DNA of 64,000 bases from Streptomyces peucetius (GCF_025854275.1 NZ_CP107567.1:2046001-2110000), one strand, 5' to 3'; shown: positions 31,676 to 40,341, counted from the first letter of the stretch. Numbers and translations: made by a program. The notes: generated by a model not told the origin, from the sequence alone.

Positions 31676-32761
31676 ATGGACGTATCCCCCCGCCCTGGCC
31701 TGCGGGCGCTCCGGCTGCTCCTGCCCACGACCGCCGGGCTGTGCGTGCTCGCCCTGGCGGGCGGCTGCTCTCCGGGCTCCGTACCGGTGTCCGCCCCTTC
31801 CGCCCAGGCCGCGGCCCGCGCCGCGGCCCCGGCCGCGGCGAGCGAACTCGAGGACGACTACCAGGAGGTCATCGAGAACGTCCTGCCCTCCGTCGTCCAG
31901 ATCGAGGCCGGCCAGAGTCTGGGCTCCGGCATCGTCTACGACGACAAGGGACACATCGTCACCAACGCGCACGTCGTGGGCGACGGCAGACGGTTCAAGG
32001 TCACCGTCGCCACGGGCGAGCAGCCGCTGACCGCGACGCTGGTCTCCACCTTCCCCGAGCAGGACCTCGCCGTAGTCAGGCTCGACTCGGTCCCCCCGGG
32101 TCTCAAGGCGGCACGCTTCGGCGACTCCTCGGAGGTCGCGGTCGGCCAGATCGTCCTCGCCATGGGCTCGCCGCTCGGCCTCTCCAGCAGCGTCACCCAG
32201 GGCATCGTCTCCGCCGTCGGACGCACGGTCAGCGAGAGCAGCGACGGCGGCGGCACCGGCGCGACCCTCGGCAACATGGTGCAGACCTCGGCGGCGATCA
32301 ATCCCGGCAACAGCGGGGGCGCGCTCGTCAATCTGAACAGCGAGATCATCGGCATCCCGACGCTCGCCGCGTCCGATCCCGGTCTCGAGGGCAGCCCCGC
32401 GCCGGGCATCGGCTTCGCGATCCCCGCATCGATGGTGCGGACGGTGGCCGACCAGATCATCAAGTACGGCGAGGTGCGCGACTCGGGCCGGGCCGCCCTG
32501 GGCATCACGGGCCGGACCGTGCTCGACGACAACTACCGCCCGTCCGGTGTGGCGGTGGTCTCCGTGGTGAGAGGCGGGGCCGCGGAGAAGGCGGGCCTGC
32601 GGGCGGGCGACATCATCACGCGGGTCGGCGACACGGAGATCACCACGATCACGTCCCTGGCGGAGGCACTGGCGTCGAGACGACCGGGCGAGAAGGTACC
32701 CGTGACGATCGAACGGGCGGGAACGGAACGGACGGTGCAGGTCACGCTAGGCGAGATCTGA
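31676..32761 (+). CDS. HtrA/DegP-like serine protease with PDZ domain, lipoprotein
   Basis: A 361-residue exported protease. Signal peptide with lipobox LAGGC at residues 27-31, an Ala-rich linker, a trypsin-like domain with His99 (TNAHV), Asp130 (QDLAVV) and Ser213 (PGNSGGA), and a C-terminal PDZ domain (GVAVVSVVRGGAAEKAGLRAGDII) for substrate binding. It should act in cell-envelope protein quality control, tethered to the outer face of the membrane. No Shine-Dalgarno sequence is visible; GATACT ends 6 nt before the ATG, so the mRNA may be leaderless. It is followed by about 700 bp of non-coding repeats. Confidence 0.94.
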   Translation: MDVSPRPGLRALRLLLPTTAGLCVLALAGGCSPGSVPVSAPSAQAAARAAAPAAASELEDDYQEVIENVLPSVVQIEAGQSLGSGIVYDDKGHIVTNAHVVGDGRRFKVTVATGEQPLTATLVSTFPEQDLAVVRLDSVPPGLKAARFGDSSEVAVGQIVLAMGSPLGLSSSVTQGIVSAVGRTVSESSDGGGTGATLGNMVQTSAAINPGNSGGALVNLNSEIIGIPTLAASDPGLEGSPAPGIGFAIPASMVRTVADQIIKYGEVRDSGRAALGITGRTVLDDNYRPSGVAVVSVVRGGAAEKAGLRAGDIITRVGDTEITTITSLAEALASRRPGEKVPVTIERAGTERTVQVTLGEI

Positions 32762-33463
32762 CGGGCCCTTGAGCGGGCGGCACACCGGGCGGTCCACGCC
32801 TGCGGGGGCGCGGCCCACCCTCTTGGGGGGCACGGCACCGGCCCGCCTCCGGGCGCGGCCCGGCGGGTCCAGCCGCCTCGCGGCTCCATGCGGAACACAC
32901 CGGGTCCGGGCGGAGCCCGGCGGATCGGGCGGTTCCCGGTAAAGCCGGCGGTCCGGCAGGTTGGGGCGGAGCTCAGCGGGACCGGGTGGGTCCGGCCGAG
33001 CCCGGCGGTCCGGGCCATGCCCGGCAGGTCCTGCGTTCGGGCGGAGCCGGCGGTCCAGCGGGTCCCGGTGGGTCCGGGCAGAGCGCACCGGGTCCGCGCG
33101 GTGCCCGGCAGGTCCTGCGTTCGGGCGGAGCCGGCGGTCCAGTGGTCCAGCAGGTTGGGGCGGAGCTCAGCGGGACCGGGTGGGTCCGGCCGAGCCCGGC
33201 GGTCCGGGCCATGCCCGGACCGCCAGGTCCTGCGTTCGGGCGGAGCCGGCGGTCCAGCGGGTCCCGGTGGGTCCGGGCAGAGCGCACCGGGTCCGCGCGG
33301 TGCCCGGCAGGTCCGGCGGTTCGGGCGGAGCCGGTGGTGCGGCGGGTTCGGGCGGAAACCCGGTTCGGGGAAGGTGGAGGGATCCCACGGCACAATGCGC
33401 AAGGGGCGGGCAGGGGAACGGCTTCGCGCCGTCCGCGCCCGCCCACCACCCGCGTGGCCCGTG
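32762..33463. other. 700-bp gene-free stretch, very GC-rich
   Basis: No gene is supported here. Reading frames exist on both strands, but the tandem repeat inside has a period of 194/199 bp, not a multiple of three, with a 5-bp indel between copies, so coding constraint is absent. The first 150 bp contain further short GGTCCGG-rich degenerate runs. Confidence 0.75.
32961..33341. repeat. Imperfect 194-bp tandem duplication
   Basis: A composite unit is present twice in tandem. Part X (TTGGGGCGGAGCTCAGCGGG...) begins at 32961 and 33155; part Y (AGCGGGTCCCGGTGGGTCCG...) begins at 33057 and 33256. Each part ends in GTTCGGGCGGAGCCGG-type sequence. The second X carries an extra ACCGC. The unit is built from smaller GCGGAGCC/GGTCCGG motifs. 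Confidence 0.8.
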
Positions 33464-33667
33464 TCAGGACTCGTGGAGGCTCATCGGGCCGTAGATCTTG
33501 GTGCCGTCCTCGGAGAGGACGACCTGGTCGGCGCCGCCTTCCTGGAGCTCCCTCCAGTGCTCGCCGATCCAGGACTCCGCGTCGCCCTGCGTCGTGAACT
33601 CCTCCGGCTCCACCGCCGGCGGCACCTCCGTACCGTCGGACTTCTCGAACCGCCACGTCCACGCCAT
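33464..33667 (-). CDS. Small hypothetical protein
   Basis: A 67-residue acidic protein (MAWTWRFEKSDGTEV ... DQVVLSEDGTKIYGPMSL) with no membrane segment or signal. Composition is balanced and not repeat-like, and it has the look of a small conserved streptomycete protein, with a beta-rich start and a central amphipathic helix (AESWIGEHWRELQEGG). Coding support is the sensible residue pattern and GC3 bias next to a non-coding repeat region. The gene is divergent from the cobU fusion gene. The function is unknown. Confidence 0.7.
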   Translation of the reverse strand: MAWTWRFEKSDGTEVPPAVEPEEFTTQGDAESWIGEHWRELQEGGADQVVLSEDGTKIYGPMSLHES

Positions 33668-33762
33668 GTGCGCCTCCCACGTCCCTAGGGCAAGCTGATC
33701 AGTTGCTGCCCGCAGCGTAGCCGGGCGCGCACCGCCCCGGGCGAGACGGCAGGATCAGAGGC

Positions 33763-34962
33763 GTGGAACTGACTCTGCTCGGCACCGGCGCCCCCGCCGG
33801 TCTCCCCCGGCCCGACTGCCCCTGCGCCGTGTGCGCCACCGCACGCGGGCCCGAGGCGCGTGCCGCGACCGCGTTGCTCGTGGACGGCGCGCTGCTCCTC
33901 GATCTGACTCCGGGTGCCGCGCTGGCTGCGGCTCGCGCGGGGCATTCGCTCGTGGGCGTACGGCAGGTGCTGCTGACGCATCCTCACGACGGGCCGCCCC
34001 TGGACCTGCCGGCCGGGCTGCCGACGGCGGGGAGGGTGCCGGACGGGCGGGAGTTGACGCTGATCAGCGGGCACCGGGTGCGGGCCCTGCCGATGGACCA
34101 TCCGGGCACGGGGTACGAGGTGACGTCCCCGGACGGCGACCGGCTGCTGTATCTGCCGCCGGGCGCGGCCCCGGCCGGGCTCGCGGAGGGGCTGGCCGCG
34201 TACGAGATGGTCGTGGCGGACGTCGTCGGCCGACCGGACGCGATCGCCCGGCTGCGGGCGTCTGGCGCGATCGGGGCGACGACGGACGTGATCGCCGTGC
34301 ATCTCGACCACGACGCCCCCGGCGGCCCCGAGCTGACCCGCCGTCTGGCGGCGGCGGGCGCCCGCGCCGTGCCGGACGGGACGACGCTGATCGTCGGCGA
34401 GTACCACGCGGTGCCGGACGTGCCCCGGCGGACCCTGGTGACGGGCGGGGCACGTTCGGGCAAGTCGCTGGAGGCGGAGCGGCGGCTGGACGCGTTCCAG
34501 GACGTGCTGTACGTCGCGACGGGCGGCGGCCGGAACGGCGACCCCGAGTGGGCCGCCAGGGTCGCGGCGCACCGTGAGCGCCGGCCCGGGTCGTGGCGTA
34601 CGGCGGAGACGTGCGATCTGGTGCCGGTGCTGGCGGAGGACGGGCCTCCGGTCCTCATCGACTGTCTGTCGCTGTGGCTGACGGACGCGATGGACAAGGC
34701 GGGCGCCTGGGACGACGAGCGGTGGGCCGCCGAGGGCGAGCGGGTGCTGCGCGAGCGGGTCGGCGCGCTTCTCGCGGCGGTACGGGCGACGCCCCGCACG
34801 GTCGTGGCGGTGACGAACGAGGTGGGCTCCGGGGTGGTCCCGGCCACCGCCTCCGGGCGGCGCTTCCGAGACGAGCTGGGCCGGCTGAACTCGGCGTTCG
34901 CCGCAGAGTGCGAGCACGTGCTGCTGGTGGTCGCGGGCCAGGCCCTCGTACTGCGCGGCTGA
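33763..34962 (+). CDS. cobU: CobU (adenosylcobinamide kinase/guanylyltransferase) with N-terminal MBL-like domain
   Basis: A 399-residue fusion. Residues 1-220 resemble a degenerate metallo-beta-lactamase-like fold (LTLLGTGAPAGLPRPDCPC, LLTHPHDGPPLD, ALPMDHPGTGY); the usual HxHxDH metal motif is incomplete. Residues 224-399 are CobU: P-loop GGARSGKS at 228-235, VLYVATGGG, the AHRERRPGSW histidine that accepts GMP, LIDCLSLWLTD and VTNEVGSGVVPA. CobU phosphorylates and guanylylates adenosylcobinamide in nucleotide-loop assembly of B12. The GTG start has CAGGAT ending 7 nt upstream and no ribosome binding site. cobT follows 61 nt downstream. Confidence 0.92.
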   Translation: MELTLLGTGAPAGLPRPDCPCAVCATARGPEARAATALLVDGALLLDLTPGAALAAARAGHSLVGVRQVLLTHPHDGPPLDLPAGLPTAGRVPDGRELTLISGHRVRALPMDHPGTGYEVTSPDGDRLLYLPPGAAPAGLAEGLAAYEMVVADVVGRPDAIARLRASGAIGATTDVIAVHLDHDAPGGPELTRRLAAAGARAVPDGTTLIVGEYHAVPDVPRRTLVTGGARSGKSLEAERRLDAFQDVLYVATGGGRNGDPEWAARVAAHRERRPGSWRTAETCDLVPVLAEDGPPVLIDCLSLWLTDAMDKAGAWDDERWAAEGERVLRERVGALLAAVRATPRTVVAVTNEVGSGVVPATASGRRFRDELGRLNSAFAAECEHVLLVVAGQALVLRG

Positions 34963-35023
34963 GCCACCGGCGGGGCCGGTACCGCACGGCCGGACCTCGC
35001 CCCGTACCGGTACTGTTCGGCGA

Positions 35024-36166
35024 ATGAGCAGGCTGAATCTCGACGACTTCTCCGATCTGATCGAGCGCCCGGACAGCGGCACGCGGCGCGACGCCGAGGA
35101 ACGCCGGGAGCGGCTGGCCGTGCCGCCGGGGGCGCTGGGCCGTCTCGACGAGCTGGGCGAGTGGCTCGCCGCCGCGCAGGCGACGGTGCCGGTCAAGGCG
35201 GTCGAGCAGCCACGCGTGCTGCTGTTCGCCGGTGACCACGGCGCTGCCCGACTGGGCGTGTCCGCACGGGAGTCGGGCAGCGCCCACCGGCTGGTGCGCG
35301 ACGTGCTGGAGGGCGTCAGCCCGGTGGCCGTCCTGGCCCGCAGGGCGGGCGTGCCGGTCCGCGTCGTCGACGCCGGCCTGGACTGCGACCCGGCGCTGCT
35401 GCCCGAGGAGGTGTCGCGGCACCGGGTGCGGCGCGGCAGCGGCCGTATCGACATCGAGGACGCGCTCACCGCCGCGGAGGCGGAGCAGGCCGTACGCCTC
35501 GGCATGGCGATCGCCGACGAGGAGGCCGACTCGGGGACCGACCTCGTCGTTCTCGGCGATCTCAGCGTCGGTGGTACGACTCCGGCGGCGACGCTGATCG
35601 CGGCGCTGTGCGGCACGGATGCCTCTGTGGTGACCGGGCGCGGCGGCGCCGGCATCGACGACCTGGCCTGGATGCGCAAGTGCGCGGCGATCAGGGACGC
35701 GCTGCGGCGGGCCCGGCCGGTGCTGGGTGACCAGCTTGAGCTGCTGGCGACGGTGGGCGGTGCGGATCTGGCGGCGATGACCGGGTTCCTGCTGCAGAGC
35801 GCGGTGCGCCGGATGCCGGTGATCCTGGACGGCGTGGTGTCGGCGGCGTGCGCGCTGGTCGGGCAGCGGGCGGCGTTCCGGTCGCCGGACTGGTGGATCG
35901 CGGGGCACATGAGCGGTGAGCCGGCGCAGGCGAAGGCGCTGGACCGGATGGCGCTCCACCCGGTGCTCGATCATGGTGTGACGGTCGGCGAGGGCGTAGG
36001 CGCCCTGTTGGCGCTGCCGCTGGTGCAGGCGGCGGCGGCCCTGGCGGCGGAGCTGCCGGAGCGACCCGCGCCGGCGGAGGCGGAACCCGAGAGGGAACCC
36101 GAGGGGACACCGGCGAAGGCGGAGCCCGAGATGCCCCCCGGGGGTGCGGGGCCCGAGGCGCGGTGA
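35024..36166 (+). CDS. cobT: Nicotinate-nucleotide-dimethylbenzimidazole phosphoribosyltransferase
   Basis: A 380-residue enzyme that makes alpha-ribazole phosphate from dimethylbenzimidazole and nicotinate mononucleotide, for the lower ligand of cobalamin. Visible motifs are PPGALGRLDELGEWLA, LLFAGDHGAARLGVSA, GRGGAGIDDLAWMRK and LDGVVSAACALV. After about residue 345 the protein carries a Pro/Glu/Ala-rich tail (EAEPEREPEGTPAKAEPEMP) that the enzyme does not need. TACTGT ends 7 nt before the ATG and there is no ribosome binding site, so it may have its own leaderless transcript in addition to readthrough from cobU. Confidence 0.95.
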   Translation: MSRLNLDDFSDLIERPDSGTRRDAEERRERLAVPPGALGRLDELGEWLAAAQATVPVKAVEQPRVLLFAGDHGAARLGVSARESGSAHRLVRDVLEGVSPVAVLARRAGVPVRVVDAGLDCDPALLPEEVSRHRVRRGSGRIDIEDALTAAEAEQAVRLGMAIADEEADSGTDLVVLGDLSVGGTTPAATLIAALCGTDASVVTGRGGAGIDDLAWMRKCAAIRDALRRARPVLGDQLELLATVGGADLAAMTGFLLQSAVRRMPVILDGVVSAACALVGQRAAFRSPDWWIAGHMSGEPAQAKALDRMALHPVLDHGVTVGEGVGALLALPLVQAAAALAAELPERPAPAEAEPEREPEGTPAKAEPEMPPGGAGPEAR

Positions 36167-36226
36167 CGCCCGGCGGGGCCGCCGCGCCCCGCCACCCGCA
36201 CCGGATGCCCCATATGATCCCTTTTC

Positions 36227-37993
36227 ATGGGAGAAGTCCGTACGTCCGGCGAGGGCGCCGTCACGCGCCGCAGCACCGACCTCTCACGGCGCGGCGCGGC
36301 ATGCGCGATCTGGTACCTGCGGATCGTGACCTTCATCAACTTCCTGAGCGCCGTCTGGGTCACGCTCGGGCAGGACCTGCGACGCCACAACCAGGACAAC
36401 TACTTCACGCCTTACCTCCTCACCGCCGGTTTCGCGTCGGGCCTCTTCACGCTCTTCCTCGCCGTCACCATGCGCCGCCGCAAGCGTGCGGCGTGGATTC
36501 TGAACGCGGTGCTCTGCGGGCTGTTCCTGCTGCTCTTCGCGTTCGCCCTGGTCCTCCCCGAGATCCGGCAGCACGCACAGAACTGGGTCTCCTTCGTGCT
36601 GACGGCGGCCTTCATGGCCGCCCTGCTGCTGGGCAGACGCGAGTTCTACGCCAAGGGCGACCGGTCCAACCCGAAGCTGGCGACCGGTGTCGCCGTCGGC
36701 GGACTGCTCGCCACCTCGCTGCTCGCGACGTGGTTCGTCACCCTCACCAACACCTCGCCCCAGAGCTCCACGTTCCTCGAGCGCTGGCGCTACGCCGCGA
36801 TGCGGCTGGTCTCCGTCGCCGTCGACGACGACCGCTTCCCCACCATCACGACCCCCGGCTGGGTGGACGTCGTGATCAACATCATGGCGACGCTGCTGCT
36901 GCTCGGCGTGCTGTACGCGGCGTTCCGCTCGCGGCGGGCCGTCGACCCGATCACCGAGGACGACGAGGCAAGACTGCGGGCCCTGCTGGACAAGCACGGC
37001 GAGCGGGACTCGCTCGGTTACTTCGCGCTGCGCCGCGAGAAGAGCGTCGTGTGGTCCCCGACGGGCAAGGCGGCCGTGGCCTACCGCGTGGTCGGCGGCG
37101 TCTCGCTCGCGTCCGGCGACCCGATCGGCGACCCGGAGGCCTGGCCGGGCGCGATCGAGCCGTGGCTGGCCGAGGCCCGTGAGCACGGCTGGACCCCGGC
37201 GGTCATGGGAGCCGGCGAGGAGGCGGGGACCGTGTACGCGCGGCACGGCATGGACGCCCTGGAACTGGGCGACGAGGCGATCGTGGAGACCGCGGAGTTC
37301 ACCCTGGAGGGGCGGGCGATGCGGAGCGTGCGCCAGGCGTACAACCGGGTCAGGCGCGCCGGTTACGAGGTGCGCATCCGCCGCCACGAGGAGATCCCGG
37401 CCGACGAGATGCGGGAGCTGCTGCGGCACGCCGACGAGTGGCGGGACGGCGAGACGGAACGCGGCTTCTCCATGGCCCTCGGACGGCTCGGCGACCCGGC
37501 GGACGGCCGCTGCGTGATGCTCGAGTGCACGGACGGCGAGGGCGAGTTGCGCGCGCTGCTCAGCTTCGTGCCGTGGGGGCCCAAGGGGCTCTCCCTGGAC
37601 CTGATGCGGCGTGACCGGGACGCCGACAACGGGCTGACCGAGTTCATGGTCATCGAGCTCCTGCAGCGCGCGAAGGAGATCCGTATCACTCAGGTATCGC
37701 TGAACTTCGCGATGTTCAGATCGGTCTTCGAACGTGGCTCGAAGCTCGGCGCGGGACCGGTACTGCGGCTGTGGCGCTCACTGCTCGGCTTCTTCTCCCG
37801 CTGGTGGCAGATCGAGTCGCTGTACCGCGCCAACGCGAAGTACCGACCGATCTGGGAGCCACGATTCATGCTCTTCGAGAAGAGCGCCGATCTGCTGAGG
37901 ATCGGCCTCGCCGCCGGCCGGGCCGAAGGTTTCCTGGAGGCCCCCGGTCTGCCCCGCTGGATGCACCGACGGCATCTGGAGAGCCGGCGTTGA
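36227..37993 (+). CDS. MprF-like membrane protein with phosphatidylglycerol lysyltransferase (DUF2156) domain
   Basis: A 588-residue protein. Residues 20-245 contain about six to seven transmembrane helices; residues 250-585 form the cytosolic DUF2156/LPG-synthase C domain (GDPIGDPEAWPGAIEPWLAEA, MRSVRQAYNRVRRAGYEV, SLDLMRRD, LNFAMFRSVFERG, ESLYRANAKYRPIWEPRF). The family transfers aminoacyl groups from charged tRNA to membrane phospholipids, which lowers negative surface charge and protects against cationic peptides; which amino acid is used here is unknown. TATGAT ends 8 nt before the ATG and there is no ribosome binding site, which suggests a leaderless message. It is coupled to the next gene (TTGA). 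Confidence 0.88.
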   Translation: MGEVRTSGEGAVTRRSTDLSRRGAACAIWYLRIVTFINFLSAVWVTLGQDLRRHNQDNYFTPYLLTAGFASGLFTLFLAVTMRRRKRAAWILNAVLCGLFLLLFAFALVLPEIRQHAQNWVSFVLTAAFMAALLLGRREFYAKGDRSNPKLATGVAVGGLLATSLLATWFVTLTNTSPQSSTFLERWRYAAMRLVSVAVDDDRFPTITTPGWVDVVINIMATLLLLGVLYAAFRSRRAVDPITEDDEARLRALLDKHGERDSLGYFALRREKSVVWSPTGKAAVAYRVVGGVSLASGDPIGDPEAWPGAIEPWLAEAREHGWTPAVMGAGEEAGTVYARHGMDALELGDEAIVETAEFTLEGRAMRSVRQAYNRVRRAGYEVRIRRHEEIPADEMRELLRHADEWRDGETERGFSMALGRLGDPADGRCVMLECTDGEGELRALLSFVPWGPKGLSLDLMRRDRDADNGLTEFMVIELLQRAKEIRITQVSLNFAMFRSVFERGSKLGAGPVLRLWRSLLGFFSRWWQIESLYRANAKYRPIWEPRFMLFEKSADLLRIGLAAGRAEGFLEAPGLPRWMHRRHLESRR

Positions 37994-38694
37994 ACACCGC
38001 GTCGGCGTTCGCGCGGCGCGAATGGGGACCGCTGTACGCCGCGGTCCGCCGGGCGCTCGCCGAACGGCGGTGGCGGGCCGTGCCCATGACCCTGGCCGCC
38101 GTCGTGCTGACCGCACTGCTGCACCTGGTGCAGAACCAGCCGTGGGGACTCGGGCCGGTCGAGGCCGTCGGCTTCGTGCGGGCGGCGGACCCCTGGTGGC
38201 TCGCGCTGCTGAGAACGCCGCTGTCGCTGTTCGTACCGGCGCTCGACCTGCCGGTGTGGGGCGCGCTGGCACAGATCCTGATCGTGTTCGGCATCGCGGA
38301 GATCACCCTCGGCCGGCTGCGGACCCTCGCCGTCGCCTACGTGTCCACGCTGGCGGGGACGGCGTACGCCCGGATCGGTGTCGCCGTCGGTCCCGACGGG
38401 TTCCTCGGGCTGCCCTCCTCCGACGCGCAGGTCGTCGACACCGGCCCGTCGGCCGCCGTGGTGGGGCTCGCGGTGTGGGTCTGCCACCTCTACCGGGCGT
38501 GGCTGACGGCGGGGCTGGTCGTCGCGGCGATGGTGGCCGAGGTGATCGTGAAGAACAATCTCGCGGGCAAGGAGCATCTCGCCTCGATCGCGGTCGTGCT
38601 GGTGATCCGCGCGGTGGTGGAGGTCCGAGGGCGCTGCCGCGGTCACGGTTCGCGGGGCGGCACCCGGTCCGGCGCCCCGCCGATCAGGTCCTGA
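37990..38694 (+). CDS. Rhomboid-like membrane protein
   Basis: A 234-residue polytopic protein with about six hydrophobic helices. The order of helices and the stretches VDTGPSAAVVGLAV and AGKEHLASIAVVLVI resemble the GxSG and His regions of rhomboids, so it looks like a Rhomboid_2-type homologue with modified active-site surroundings; catalysis is uncertain. It starts at TTG 37990, whose TTGA overlaps the stop of the MprF-like gene, implying translational coupling. Its last 52 nt overlap the 3' end of the opposing membrane gene. A joint role with the aminoacyl-lipid protein in membrane maintenance is inference. Confidence 0.72.
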   Translation: MNTASAFARREWGPLYAAVRRALAERRWRAVPMTLAAVVLTALLHLVQNQPWGLGPVEAVGFVRAADPWWLALLRTPLSLFVPALDLPVWGALAQILIVFGIAEITLGRLRTLAVAYVSTLAGTAYARIGVAVGPDGFLGLPSSDAQVVDTGPSAAVVGLAVWVCHLYRAWLTAGLVVAAMVAEVIVKNNLAGKEHLASIAVVLVIRAVVEVRGRCRGHGSRGGTRSGAPPIRS

Positions 38695-39398
38695 AACGCC
38701 CGGCGCGGCCCCGCCCAGCGCCGGTCGTGGCGGATCGACCGCAGCCGCGCCCTCGCACGGGCCTTCGGGCGGCGCCGGTAGAACCTGCGGGCCCAGTACG
38801 ACCCCGGGCGGGCCAGGCGCAGCGCGCCGACGAGCGCCAGCACCGGCACGAGCACTCCGAGCAGGCCCATCCTCGTCTTGCCCTTGAGGAGGGCGATCAG
38901 GGCGAAGAGCAGATTGCCCACCACGGTGACGATCACCGTGGCGCGGTTCTGGCGTTCGTCCGGGGTCAGTTCGTCGACGCCGAGCGGTGACAGGCCGCTG
39001 AGGACCAGCAGTGCGAGGGCGGCGGCCAGCACGACGACCTCGACGCTCTGGCGGCCCTGCTCGGTCCAGTAGACGTCGTCGAGGTGGACGATCAGGGCGA
39101 ACTCGTCGAGGAGCAGCCCCGCCCCCATCCCGAAGATCACCGCGCACACGGCGGCGCCGACACCGTGCCGGCCGCTCCCGACGGCACCGAAGCCGCCCAC
39201 GACGGTCAGCACGACGCCCGGCACCACATGGTGGATGTGCATTCCGCCGGGCGTGACGTTCCTGAACGGCCCCCGCCCCGCCCTGATCAGCCGGGTGACG
39301 GTGCGCGTGAGCAGAAAGGTGAGCACGAACGAGGCCAGCGCGAGCAGCACCGGGAGCTTTCCCGGCTCCAGGATGTTGCGGTAGAACCAGTGACCCAT
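38643..39398 (-). CDS. Polytopic membrane protein of unknown function
   Basis: A 251-residue protein with about six hydrophobic helices (near residues 14-36, 55-72, 80-98, 120-136, 152-170 and 176-194) and a strongly basic C-terminal tail (RRFYRRRPKARARARLRSI). PGGMHIHHVVPGVVL and LLLDEFALIVHLDDVYW are the most distinctive stretches, the first possibly metal-binding by its histidines. I do not recognise a characterised family. It is convergent with, and overlaps by 52 nt, the rhomboid-like gene, and is divergent from cobS. Confidence 0.78.
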   Translation of the reverse strand: MGHWFYRNILEPGKLPVLLALASFVLTFLLTRTVTRLIRAGRGPFRNVTPGGMHIHHVVPGVVLTVVGGFGAVGSGRHGVGAAVCAVIFGMGAGLLLDEFALIVHLDDVYWTEQGRQSVEVVVLAAALALLVLSGLSPLGVDELTPDERQNRATVIVTVVGNLLFALIALLKGKTRMGLLGVLVPVLALVGALRLARPGSYWARRFYRRRPKARARARLRSIRHDRRWAGPRRAFQDLIGGAPDRVPPREP

Positions 39399-39441
39399 GC
39401 CATCCGCTTCCGTTATGACCCTCTCTGCCCGTCATGCGCAA

Positions 39442-39469
39442 TTTACCGTCGGGGGCTCCGGGCTACCCT
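39442..39469 (+). promoter_or_regulatory. Probable leaderless promoter of cobS
   Basis: TTTACC (39442-39447) and TACCCT (39464-39469) are spaced 16 bp apart. TACCCT ends 7 nt before the cobS ATG, so the transcript should begin at the start codon. No Shine-Dalgarno sequence is present. Confidence 0.5.
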
Positions 39470-39476
39470 TCGCGCG

Positions 39477-40271
39477 ATGACTCCTCCGACCACGGACCCG
39501 GCCTTCGCGCAGGGCATGCGTTTCGCCTTCGGGACCCTGACCGTCCTCCCCGTCCGGGTCACCCGCTGGGACCGCGGTGCCGCTCGTGCCGGGATGGTCT
39601 GCGCGCCGCTCGCGGGGCTGGTCGTCGGGCTGTTCGCGGCCGCGTCCGGGGGGCTGCTGACCCTGCTGGGCGCGGGACCGCTGCTCGCCGCCACGGCCAC
39701 GGCCGCCGTGCCGGCCGTCCTGACCAGGGGCCTGCACCTGGACGGGCTCGCCGACACCGCCGACGGCCTCGGCAGCGGCAGACCCGCCGACGACGCGCTG
39801 CGGATCATGAAGCAGTCCGACATCGGGCCGTTCGGCGTCATCACGCTGCTGTTCGTCCTGCTCGGCCAGGTGGCGGCCCTCGCGGAGCTGTACGCGCAGG
39901 GCTGGGCGCTCGGCGCGGCGGCCGCGGCGCTCTCCGCCGTCACCGCCCGGCTCGCGCTCACTCTCGCCTGCCGCCCCGCCGTCCCGGCGGCCCGCCCCGA
40001 GGGCCTCGGCGCGGCGGTCGCCGGAGCCGTCCCCGTAGGCACCGGACTGGCCGTGACCGCCCTGGTCATCGCCTGCGCGGCGGCCGCGGGCACGCCCTTC
40101 GGGCCGTACGCCGCACTCCACCACGCCCTCGCGGCGGTGGCCGGCCTGTCGGCCGCCCACCTCCTGCTCCGCCACTGCGTGCGGCGCTTCGGCGGGGTGA
40201 CGGGCGACGTGTTCGGGGCGCTCGCGGAGACGGCCGCGACGGTGACGCTGGTGGCGCTGGTGCTGGGCTGA
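39477..40271 (+). CDS. cobS: Adenosylcobinamide-GDP ribazoletransferase
   Basis: A 264-residue integral membrane enzyme that joins adenosylcobinamide-GDP and alpha-ribazole (phosphate) in the last steps of B12 synthesis. Hallmarks are FGTLTVLPV near the N-terminus, RGLHLDGLADTADGLGSG (metal and substrate site) and MKQSDIGPFGV, with several membrane helices after them and VTGDVFGALAE near the end. ATG 39477 is chosen by the conserved start region and the promoter directly upstream. With cobU and cobT it completes nucleotide-loop assembly in this window, but membrane-protein genes are interposed. Confidence 0.96.
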   Translation: MTPPTTDPAFAQGMRFAFGTLTVLPVRVTRWDRGAARAGMVCAPLAGLVVGLFAAASGGLLTLLGAGPLLAATATAAVPAVLTRGLHLDGLADTADGLGSGRPADDALRIMKQSDIGPFGVITLLFVLLGQVAALAELYAQGWALGAAAAALSAVTARLALTLACRPAVPAARPEGLGAAVAGAVPVGTGLAVTALVIACAAAAGTPFGPYAALHHALAAVAGLSAAHLLLRHCVRRFGGVTGDVFGALAETAATVTLVALVLG

Positions 40272-40341
40272 CGTCCCCGACGTTCCCGTTCCGTGATCTT
40301 CGGGCGGGCAACCATGACACGCACCGGACGGTCCAACCCCC

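Noticed and set aside
32888..33688. A 266-codon plus-strand reading frame across the repeat tract
   Set aside because: It consists of low-complexity Arg/Gly/Pro repeats; the repeat period is 194/199 bp with a 5-bp indel, so the copies are read in different frames, and the 3' part runs antisense to a better small gene (33464-33667).
33668..39476. Cobalamin riboswitch near cobU, cobT or cobS
   Set aside because: The gaps upstream of these genes are 60-95 bp and lack a B12-box-like conserved core; leaderless-type promoters fit better.
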